Below are positions 54,746-62,017 of a stretch of DNA of 64,000 nt, piece after piece (position 1 is the stretch's first letter; each line of letters opens with the position of its first letter). The notes under the pieces are model-generated. The model worked only from the letters and a program-made list of their open reading frames with translations. It ran no database searches and was not told where the DNA came from. The DNA lies in NCBI RefSeq assembly GCF_023716465.1, contig NZ_CP092415.1, forward strand, positions 337,001 through 401,000. Direction: 5' to 3'. This DNA comes from Flagellimonas marinaquae (GTDB taxonomy: Bacteria; Bacteroidota; Bacteroidia; Flavobacteriales; Flavobacteriaceae). The position numbers and the translations under genes are program-made.

Positions 54746-56008
54746 ATGGACCAATTACCGTTTACCAACGACACCGTGATATTTGGCTTGCTTTGCCTTT
54801 GTTTAGGTTTTGTTTTTTATACATCATCCATAAAAACTGGATTTTGGGCAAAGTTTTATCGCTTGGTCCCTACCCTGTTAATGTGCTATTTGTTACCGGC
54901 CATTTTGGCCAGTTTTGGCATCATTGACGAAGCATCGTCCAACACCTATTATGTGGCAAGCAGATATCTTTTGCCTGCTGCTCTAATTTTAATGACGCTG
55001 AGCATAGACCTTAAAGCTATCCTAAATTTAGGCTCCAAAGCTTTGGTCATGTTCTTGACCGGCACCGTGGGCATTGTTATCGGAGGCCCCATCGCTATAT
55101 TGATCGTATCCATTTTTTCACCAGAAACTGTTGGAGGTATCGGCCCCGACGCAGTTTGGAGAGGCCTTGCCACAATTGCCGGAAGTTGGATCGGCGGTGG
55201 TGCCAATCAAGCTGCCATGCTCGAGGTTTTCCAGTACAATCAGGAAAGTTATGGCGGTATGGTCCTCATTGATATTGTGGTGGCCAATCTTTGGATGGCC
55301 ATAATCCTGTTGGGCGTTGGCAAAACAGAAAAAATAGACCGTTGGCTCAAAGCGGACACTTCCTCCATTGAAAAACTCAAGGAAAAAGTTTCCACCTATA
55401 CCGAAAAAATAACAAGGGTAACGACCTTGAACGATTATATAATGCTGTCCTTCTTTGCCTTTGCCGGTGTTGGTATTGCACATTTTGCAGGACATCACTT
55501 TTCGGCTTTTTTACAGAACAATTTTGAAATTGTAAGAAATCCGGAGAAAATTTTATCCTCCCTGGGTTCACAGTTTCTTTGGATGGTAGTTTTTGCCACG
55601 GCCATTGGAATTGGTCTTTCTTTTACCAAAGCAAAAAATTATGAAGGCGCAGGGGCCAGCAAAATTGGAGGTCTATTTATATACATTTTGGTAGCAACCA
55701 TTGGTATGAAAATGGATTTGGGCAAAGTAATGGAAAACCCGGGCCTTATCGCTATCGGATTGGTATGGATCAGTATCCATGCGGGTTTACTTATCCTAAT
55801 GGCAAAAATTATAAAAGCCCCTTTCTTTTTTCTCGCCGTGGGCAGCCAGGCCAATGTCGGAGGTGCGGCTTCTGCCCCGATTGTTGCTGCAGAATTTCAT
55901 CCATCGTTGACCTCTGTAGGCATTCTTTTGGCTGTTTTTGGATACGTAGTGGGTACAGCCGGAGCATATTTATGCGCTTTGTTGATGGAAGTCGCGTCGA
56001 ATGTTTAA
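54746..56008 (+). CDS. DUF819 family membrane protein
   Basis: The 420-residue protein has about eleven predicted helices and DUF819 features: GSWIGGGANQAAM, a cytoplasmic charged loop near residue 200-225, and VGSQANVGGAASAPIVAAEFHP near the end. The symmetrical glycine-rich motifs recall secondary transporters. The solute is unknown. Confidence 0.87.
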   Translation: MDQLPFTNDTVIFGLLCLCLGFVFYTSSIKTGFWAKFYRLVPTLLMCYLLPAILASFGIIDEASSNTYYVASRYLLPAALILMTLSIDLKAILNLGSKALVMFLTGTVGIVIGGPIAILIVSIFSPETVGGIGPDAVWRGLATIAGSWIGGGANQAAMLEVFQYNQESYGGMVLIDIVVANLWMAIILLGVGKTEKIDRWLKADTSSIEKLKEKVSTYTEKITRVTTLNDYIMLSFFAFAGVGIAHFAGHHFSAFLQNNFEIVRNPEKILSSLGSQFLWMVVFATAIGIGLSFTKAKNYEGAGASKIGGLFIYILVATIGMKMDLGKVMENPGLIAIGLVWISIHAGLLILMAKIIKAPFFFLAVGSQANVGGAASAPIVAAEFHPSLTSVGILLAVFGYVVGTAGAYLCALLMEVASNV

Positions 56009-56050
56009 ATATTTTCAGAAGATTATGCATATTTGCCCATCTAAAATTAT

Positions 56051-56749
56051 ATGATGAAGCGGATATTGTTTGTATTGCTATTTGGAATTACCCTGGTTGC
56101 CTGCGAAAAAAGCACGGAGAACACCATGATCGTTAATGGGAACATTAAAGGATTAAAAAAAGGAACCCTTTATTTACAAAAACTTCAAGATTCCACCATT
56201 GCCAATGTAGATTCGTTGGAGATCAAGGGTGACGGAAAATTCAGTTTTAGCACAGAGGTCGGCGACCCGGAAGTGTTTTATCTCTACCTAAAAAAGGAAG
56301 ACAACAACGACATTAACGATCGTATCAACTTTTTTGGCGAATCTGGTACTATTGTGATCAATACAGCTTGGAACACATTTGATACGGATGTAAAAATTTC
56401 GGGTTCCAAATCTCACGAAAAGTTATTGGAATTTTATGATATGGTATCCAAATTCAATATTCGGGAACTTGCCCTGGCACAACAAGCCGTTCTACCCGAG
56501 TATCAGGAAGATAGCGTGGCCTTGGATTCCATTCAAAGCTTGATCAATAAAAACACGGTTAGCAGATATCGATATGCCCTTAATTTTGGGCTCAACAATG
56601 GAGATTCTTATGCCACACCATATATTATGTTGACCGAGGCGCGCGAAGCCAATCCAAAATACTTGGATTCTATCTACAAAGGGCTGAGCCCCGAGGTAGC
56701 GGCATCCAAATACGGTAAAAAATTCAAAGATTTTTTGGACAATAACTAA
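56051..56749 (+). CDS. DUF4369-type lipoprotein
   Basis: 232 residues with a lipoprotein signal (TLVAC near 17-19; start at 56051 or 56054). The N-terminal half is a DUF4369-like beta domain (GNIKGLKKGTLYLQKLQDS, GKFSFSTEVGDPEVFYLYL); in relatives this often precedes a thioredoxin-like domain, which is missing here. The C-terminal half is helical. Envelope-attached; function unknown. Its stop overlaps that of the convergent gene by 4 bp. Confidence 0.8.
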   Translation: MMKRILFVLLFGITLVACEKSTENTMIVNGNIKGLKKGTLYLQKLQDSTIANVDSLEIKGDGKFSFSTEVGDPEVFYLYLKKEDNNDINDRINFFGESGTIVINTAWNTFDTDVKISGSKSHEKLLEFYDMVSKFNIRELALAQQAVLPEYQEDSVALDSIQSLINKNTVSRYRYALNFGLNNGDSYATPYIMLTEAREANPKYLDSIYKGLSPEVAASKYGKKFKDFLDNN

Positions 56750-57018
56750 GACTCCAGGCTATTGAGCTTGTCTATAAGTTTGGTAGCCTTTTCTTCCAGT
56801 TCCTTTCTTATGGAATTAAAGTGGGATTTAGCGTCCTCTACGTTTTTTTGATGAATTTTATCCATAAGGTCGTCATATACCTCAATGGCTTCGTCGATAA
56901 TGACCGTACCTTCTTCAGATTCCTTGTTGCCAGAACCTGCTTCCCAAATGTAGACAGCTTCAATTATATCTCCGAGGACAAAATTGACATCTTTCTTTAA
57001 ATCGCGAATACTTGGCAT
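56746..57018 (-). CDS. Small helical protein of unknown function
   Basis: A 90-residue acidic, all-helical protein starting MPSIRDLKKDVNFVLGDI. It has no signal peptide or recognised motif. It lies 27 bp downstream of manA on the same strand, so it may be the last gene of the idi-queD-manA unit. Confidence 0.7.
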   Translation of the reverse strand: MPSIRDLKKDVNFVLGDIIEAVYIWEAGSGNKESEEGTVIIDEAIEVYDDLMDKIHQKNVEDAKSHFNSIRKELEEKATKLIDKLNSLES

Positions 57019-57045
57019 AACATAATGTTTTGATTAAAGATACCA

Positions 57046-58014
57046 TTAAATGGTAACTTCTAAAAGTTTAGCTTTTTGGGCACTGATGTCCACATAAGTG
57101 CTCGATGCAGGCACTAGAACCGTTTCTCCTTTTCTTATCTCCGTGCTTCCCCAATCGTTGGTGATAGTGGCTCCTCCGCCTACACACATATAAATGGTAA
57201 ACGAGTCACGTTCGGATAGATTCTGCTTTAAAGGCTGTATCAATTCCAAAAAATTTGTTTTAAAATAGGGGCAATCTACCATTGGGTTCGTTTCACCCTT
57301 GTTCTTAGGGTAGTCCACTTTAAAGTCATCCTTCTTTTTGTAATCGATGGCGTCTACAGCCAAACCTGTGTGCAGCTCTCGCAGGTTTCCGTCCTTATCC
57401 TTTCGGTTAAAATCGAAAACACGATAAGTTATATCGGATGTCTGTTGAATTTCTGCCAAAAGTACGCCTGCCCCAATGGCATGGATTTTTCCAGTATTTA
57501 TAAAAAATGTATCACCTTCGCTTACTTCTTCATAGTTCATTAAATCCGTTAAGGTACCATCCTCTATACTTTTTACATATTCCTGCTTTTCCACATCTTT
57601 ATTGAACCCTACAATGAGTTTTGCTCCCGGGTCGGCATCCATAATGTACCACATTTCGGTTTTTCCAAAGGAATTATGGCGTTTTTTGGCCAATTCATCA
57701 TTTGGATGGAGCTGTATGGATAGGTCTTGTTTAGCATCTATAAATTTGATGAGTATAGGAAACTCCTTGCCGAATCGCTCTACCACACTTTTGCCCAAAA
57801 GTGCTTCTCCTTGGGAATCCATCAATTCCTGAAGCGATGTACCTTCCAAGTTTCCGTTGGAAATCTCGGATATATCGCCGGCCACTCCCGAAAGTTCCCA
57901 ACTTTCGCCGGTAATATCGCTATCTATAGGTTTGTTCAAGACTTCTTTTAGTTTGGTACCGCCCCAAAGTCGTTCTTTTAGTATCGGTTTGAATTTTAAT
58001 GGGTAAAGATTCAT
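57046..58014 (-). CDS. manA: Class I mannose-6-phosphate isomerase
   Basis: The 322-residue cupin enzyme interconverts mannose 6-phosphate and fructose 6-phosphate. Zinc-site residues lie in LSIQLHPNDE (Gln, His) and KTEMWYI (Glu), with the later His in TGKIHAIGAGV. Its size is that of the short bacterial type. It is 2 bp after queD, so co-transcribed. Confidence 0.93.
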   Translation of the reverse strand: MNLYPLKFKPILKERLWGGTKLKEVLNKPIDSDITGESWELSGVAGDISEISNGNLEGTSLQELMDSQGEALLGKSVVERFGKEFPILIKFIDAKQDLSIQLHPNDELAKKRHNSFGKTEMWYIMDADPGAKLIVGFNKDVEKQEYVKSIEDGTLTDLMNYEEVSEGDTFFINTGKIHAIGAGVLLAEIQQTSDITYRVFDFNRKDKDGNLRELHTGLAVDAIDYKKKDDFKVDYPKNKGETNPMVDCPYFKTNFLELIQPLKQNLSERDSFTIYMCVGGGATITNDWGSTEIRKGETVLVPASSTYVDISAQKAKLLEVTI

Positions 58015-58016
58015 TT

Positions 58017-58424
58017 TTATCCTGTATAGGTTACAAAGTTCCTTGGTGTTTCGTAGAGTACGATCTCCAACTCTTTAGATTTATTTATATGGGGTCTTAG
58101 CTTGTTCCAGATTACTACGGCAATATTCTCGGCCGTAGGGTTCAACTCCTTAAACTCTGGAACATCGAGATTTAGGTTTTTGTGGTCCAGTTGGTCCTCC
58201 ACATGCTTTTTGATCAGATCCTTAAGCACCTTAAGGTCCATTACAAATCCAGTTTCCCGGTCTATTTCGCCAGTTACGCTAACAATAAGGTCGTAATTGT
58301 GACCATGGTATCTTGGATTATTGCATTTGCCAAAAACCTCGTTGTTCTTTTGGTTGTCCCAATCTGGTCTATATAATCTGTGTGCGGCATTAAAACTTGC
58401 CTTTCTGCTTACTTTTACTTTCAT
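58017..58424 (-). CDS. queD: 6-carboxytetrahydropterin synthase family protein
   Basis: The 135-residue T-fold protein has three zinc-binding His (FNAAHRL, HGHNYDL), the catalytic Cys in FGKCNNPRYHGH and the Glu in LYETPRNF. Members make the queuosine precursor or a related pterin. No other queuosine genes are here, so 6-pyruvoyl-tetrahydropterin synthase-like activity is possible. Overlaps the idi stop by 4 bp (ATGA type). Confidence 0.9.
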   Translation of the reverse strand: MKVKVSRKASFNAAHRLYRPDWDNQKNNEVFGKCNNPRYHGHNYDLIVSVTGEIDRETGFVMDLKVLKDLIKKHVEDQLDHKNLNLDVPEFKELNPTAENIAVVIWNKLRPHINKSKELEIVLYETPRNFVTYTG

Positions 58425-58954
58425 CTTACGGCTGAATTTTCCATGAGATGATCGTAAAAGCGTTCAAATATTATCTTGAACCATGCGGTGTAATCATCTG
58501 GATTAAGCGATATATCTTTTTTGATATCCTCTGGATACATCCATTTCCAATCGGCCACTTCTTCAGGATTGATCTTGGGTTCATCTTCAAAATAACCCAC
58601 CATTACGTGATCAAACTCATGTTCGGTAAGTCCATTATCGAAAGGGGCTTTGTATACAAAGCTAAAAAGCTCTTTCAGTTCGGTGGTAAAGCCCATCTCT
58701 TCCATGAGTCTTCGTTTACCCGCATCGATATTGCTTTCGCCCTCCCGTTGGTGGCTACAGCACGTATTGGTCCATAACAATGGGGAGTGGTATTTGTCCT
58801 TGGCCCGTTGTTGGAGCATGGTTTGCCCTTTATTATTCATCACAAAAACAGAGAATGCCCTGTGCAAAAGGGCTTTTTCGTGGGCTTCCATTTTTGGCAT
58901 TAGTCCAATTGGTTCGTCCTTTTCGTTTACCAGTATCACATTTTCCTCTCTCAT
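58421..58954 (-). CDS. idi: Isopentenyl-diphosphate delta-isomerase (type I)
   Basis: The 177-residue Nudix-type enzyme interconverts IPP and DMAPP for isoprenoid synthesis. The active-site Cys is in WTNTCCSHQREGE, the Nudix-like helix is RRLMEEMGF, and the Glu of EHEFDHVMVG matches the metal/catalytic site. First gene of the idi-queD-manA unit. Confidence 0.95.
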   Translation of the reverse strand: MREENVILVNEKDEPIGLMPKMEAHEKALLHRAFSVFVMNNKGQTMLQQRAKDKYHSPLLWTNTCCSHQREGESNIDAGKRRLMEEMGFTTELKELFSFVYKAPFDNGLTEHEFDHVMVGYFEDEPKINPEEVADWKWMYPEDIKKDISLNPDDYTAWFKIIFERFYDHLMENSAVR

Positions 58955-59011
58955 ATGGTAAAAATATGACCTTTGGTGTAATTTATGGGGATATCAATGT
59001 TTAATTTCTTG

Positions 59012-59944
59012 CTAAAAGAAACGTGGGGATTTTAAGTTTCCAATATTTCTGATGAAGTCATACCTCAGAATTATCTCAAAGGAACCATCGTTAAAAGTGG
59101 CGGCACCGAGTTCTGTAGTTTCGCGATCATAGGCCAATCCCAACATTAACTGATCGGACAGCATAAAACCGAACAGTCCACTAAAGGCAGCATCCCAACG
59201 GTAAGCTACTCCTCCAATAAACTTTTCGTTGAACATAAAGTTGGCAGAGAGGTCCACTTGTAAAGGTGCTCCTTGAACTGCTTTTGTCAACAGCGTGGGT
59301 TTAAATTTTAAAAAAGGGTTAAGGTCCCAGACATATCCCGTAATCAGGTACAGGTTGATCTGTTCTTTTGCGGTTGATATGGAAGAGGTATCAAAATGTG
59401 TGGTCTCCAGGATCCTTGGTGCAGAAAGACCTGCGTAAAATCTATCCGTATGGTAGTACACTCCGGCACCTATGTTTGGCGAAAACTTATTCTGGATATC
59501 CTGCTGTGATTGTAATTGGGGGTCTATCTCGAATTCGTCCAATTCGGAATAACGTATGTCCAACATATGGGCACTTGCCTTTAATCCAAAACTTAGACGA
59601 CCCTCCCAAGAGGTTTGTATGGTATAGGAGAAATCAACATCAAAATAGGTTTCGGATGTTGGCCCGATCTTGTCATTGACAATGGACAGCCCAAGACCCA
59701 CACCACGATAGCCTACCGGTGTGTGCACATTGAGGGTTTGTGTTTCGGGTGCTCCATCGAGCCCCAACCATTGGTTCCTATAAAGTGCGGCTATACTTAA
59801 ATGACCTCTAGATCCTGCGTATGCCGGGTTTACACTGACCGTATTGTACATATACTGGGTATACTGTGCATCTTGTTGTGCATGTATGTTTGCCAACCCC
59901 ATTACAAAGAGGGCCAGTATCCATTGGATTTTCACCTTATACAT
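59012..59944 (-). CDS. PorP/SprF family T9SS membrane protein
   Basis: About 310 residues from MYKVKIQWILALFVMG (59944); an upstream in-frame ATG at 59965 would add seven residues before the signal peptide. Signal cleavage is near NIHAQQ. Family features include QYTQYMYNTVSVNPAYAGSRG, LYRNQWLGLDGAPETQTL and a barrel end with LRYDFIRNIGN. SprF-like proteins carry T9SS type B cargo to the cell surface. It immediately follows such a cargo gene, so they are probably partners. Confidence 0.92.
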   Translation of the reverse strand: MYKVKIQWILALFVMGLANIHAQQDAQYTQYMYNTVSVNPAYAGSRGHLSIAALYRNQWLGLDGAPETQTLNVHTPVGYRGVGLGLSIVNDKIGPTSETYFDVDFSYTIQTSWEGRLSFGLKASAHMLDIRYSELDEFEIDPQLQSQQDIQNKFSPNIGAGVYYHTDRFYAGLSAPRILETTHFDTSSISTAKEQINLYLITGYVWDLNPFLKFKPTLLTKAVQGAPLQVDLSANFMFNEKFIGGVAYRWDAAFSGLFGFMLSDQLMLGLAYDRETTELGAATFNDGSFEIILRYDFIRNIGNLKSPRFF

Positions 59945-59966
59945 CTTATTCTCCACAGTTACCATT

Positions 59967-61994
59967 TTATCTATTTATATATATATAACCTGTCAGCTGT
60001 TTCATGTTACCGCCATTATCTTGGTAGTCTATCACATAGAAATACGTACCTACCGGTAATTTATTGTCCTGATCTACGGTTACCCTACCTTGAGAAGTAC
60101 CATCGAATACATTTCCACTGGTGTTGTATGCTTTGGTCTGGTAGACCATTACTCCCCACCTATTGTATATTCTAACGGTATTGTTGGGATAATTTTCCAG
60201 TCCTCGGATTTCCAGCGTATCGTGAACACCATCTCCATTAGGTGTAATTACGTTCACCACATCTACTTCCTCTTCACCAACGGTCGATTCACCTAAATCT
60301 GGATCCAAATAATTCGGAATCCCGTTTTCATTGGAATCATCGTTTGCGTAATTCCCGTCTCCATTAAAGTCTTCGTCTATGGTTTCGATACCGTCATCGT
60401 CATCATCAGAGTCCCTAAAGTCCGGTATTCCATCACCATCTGTATCAGGTAGATCTGAACTTGGGCTGTTTATTTCATCATTTACATCGGTATCTATGAC
60501 GGTCTCACCTTCGAAAGCATCATCCAGACCATCGTTGTCCTTATCGGAACCAATAAGTACTACATCGGCAATTCCGTCTTGATCATGATCATGGCCTTCT
60601 ATGGCATCGGGCACATTGTCGTCGTCGCTGTCTTCATCTACATAATCAGGTATACCGTCATTATCAGAATCAACAGGTATTAAGCCTAGATTTCCGTCAT
60701 TTTCGTAGGCATCATCGATTCCATTGCCATTATTATCCACCATACTCGGTGCAATGTAATCCAAGGCAAATTGCGCCTCAACATTGTCGGGAATACCGTC
60801 ATTATCGCTATCTATATCCAAATAATCCGGGATACCATCACCATCTGTATCAGTTGGGTTCGTAGATGGGTCATTGTCATTGTCGGCATTTAGGTCTTCA
60901 AAACTATCGGCAATACCATCATTGTCGCTATCCAAATCAATTCCTGAAGGACTTACGATTACCGTTATCGTTGCTGTATCGCAATTGCCATTGGTATCAC
61001 AAACGGTGTAATCGAAAGTATCCGTTCCAGAGAATCCTGAATCTGGGATATAGGTAATATCATCATCAGATGGATTGTTTGCGGTCCCATTATCGTTCAA
61101 GACAACTGTTCCATTTGATGGATCGGTTGCTGAAATAGAGCCTATAGTGGGAATATCATTATCGTTGGCCCTCCAAGAAACTATGGCATCCACACCTATA
61201 TCGGTAGATACCGAATCATCGTTAGTGTCCACAATTGGCAGTACATCTACCGTAACGGTTGCCGTACTGCAATCCCCAAAGTTGTTACATAGGGTATAAT
61301 CAAAACTATCGTTTCCGTTATAATCAGGATTGGGAGTATAAGTAATTATATCGTCCGTTGGGTCATTGGCCGTACCATTGTCGTTAACATTCACCACCCC
61401 ATTTGTAGGATCCGTAAACGTTAATACTCCTGCTGATGGCAAATCCGAATCGTTGTCAAATATTGGCACTGCTATCGATGTATCTTCATCTAGGGCAATC
61501 AAATCATCCATTAGATTGGCCGCTTGACTCATACATACAACAGTAAATCGCGGTAATTCGGTGCTGTTGCCCACTTTGGTAATCGTTGCCACATACCGCA
61601 TTACGGTTTGCGTACTGGTTACCATGGGTCTGGATTGATCTCCCGTAAGAGCTGGGTTCCAACTGACCGTTGCTCCCGATGGAACACTGGCTGAAATATC
61701 GAGGACCACCTCATTGTTCGGTGCCTCACAATCCGTCAATATGAAGTAGCCAGTAGCGTTTGAACCACATAAGGTGCCATCATAAGTGGCAAAATAAACA
61801 CCTGGCTGGGTCGCCTCATAAAATGAATTGGTTCCCAAAACAGTTGATGTATCTGATGCTTCGTACCACCGATAATTGTTTTCATCTCCGGTATTTGGTG
61901 CTTGTAGTAAGAACTGTGCATTTGTAAAGTTCACTCCTACAAAGAGAAGGATTAGCCCTATGAATAAAGACTTATATGAGGTGTTTGATTTCAA
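59967..61994 (-). CDS. T9SS type B cargo: cadherin-like and thrombospondin type 3 repeat adhesin
   Basis: The 675-residue protein has a signal peptide (cleavage near FTNAQF) and a beta domain to about 165. Two cadherin/Ig-like repeats follow (about 165-345, each with DNGTANDPTDD-type loops), then many calcium-binding thrombospondin type 3 repeats (about 350-570, DSDNDGIPD units). The gliding-motility/type B sorting domain closes it (about 585-675: VITPNGDGVHDTLEI, YNRWGVMVYQT, GTYFYVIDY). It is likely a surface adhesin or scaffold. It lies 23 bp after the stalk-protein gene and directly before PorP/SprF. Confidence 0.92.
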   Translation of the reverse strand: MKSNTSYKSLFIGLILLFVGVNFTNAQFLLQAPNTGDENNYRWYEASDTSTVLGTNSFYEATQPGVYFATYDGTLCGSNATGYFILTDCEAPNNEVVLDISASVPSGATVSWNPALTGDQSRPMVTSTQTVMRYVATITKVGNSTELPRFTVVCMSQAANLMDDLIALDEDTSIAVPIFDNDSDLPSAGVLTFTDPTNGVVNVNDNGTANDPTDDIITYTPNPDYNGNDSFDYTLCNNFGDCSTATVTVDVLPIVDTNDDSVSTDIGVDAIVSWRANDNDIPTIGSISATDPSNGTVVLNDNGTANNPSDDDITYIPDSGFSGTDTFDYTVCDTNGNCDTATITVIVSPSGIDLDSDNDGIADSFEDLNADNDNDPSTNPTDTDGDGIPDYLDIDSDNDGIPDNVEAQFALDYIAPSMVDNNGNGIDDAYENDGNLGLIPVDSDNDGIPDYVDEDSDDDNVPDAIEGHDHDQDGIADVVLIGSDKDNDGLDDAFEGETVIDTDVNDEINSPSSDLPDTDGDGIPDFRDSDDDDDGIETIDEDFNGDGNYANDDSNENGIPNYLDPDLGESTVGEEEVDVVNVITPNGDGVHDTLEIRGLENYPNNTVRIYNRWGVMVYQTKAYNTSGNVFDGTSQGRVTVDQDNKLPVGTYFYVIDYQDNGGNMKQLTGYIYINR

Positions 61995-62017
61995 AATCTA
62001 TCCGTCTTTATACATTA

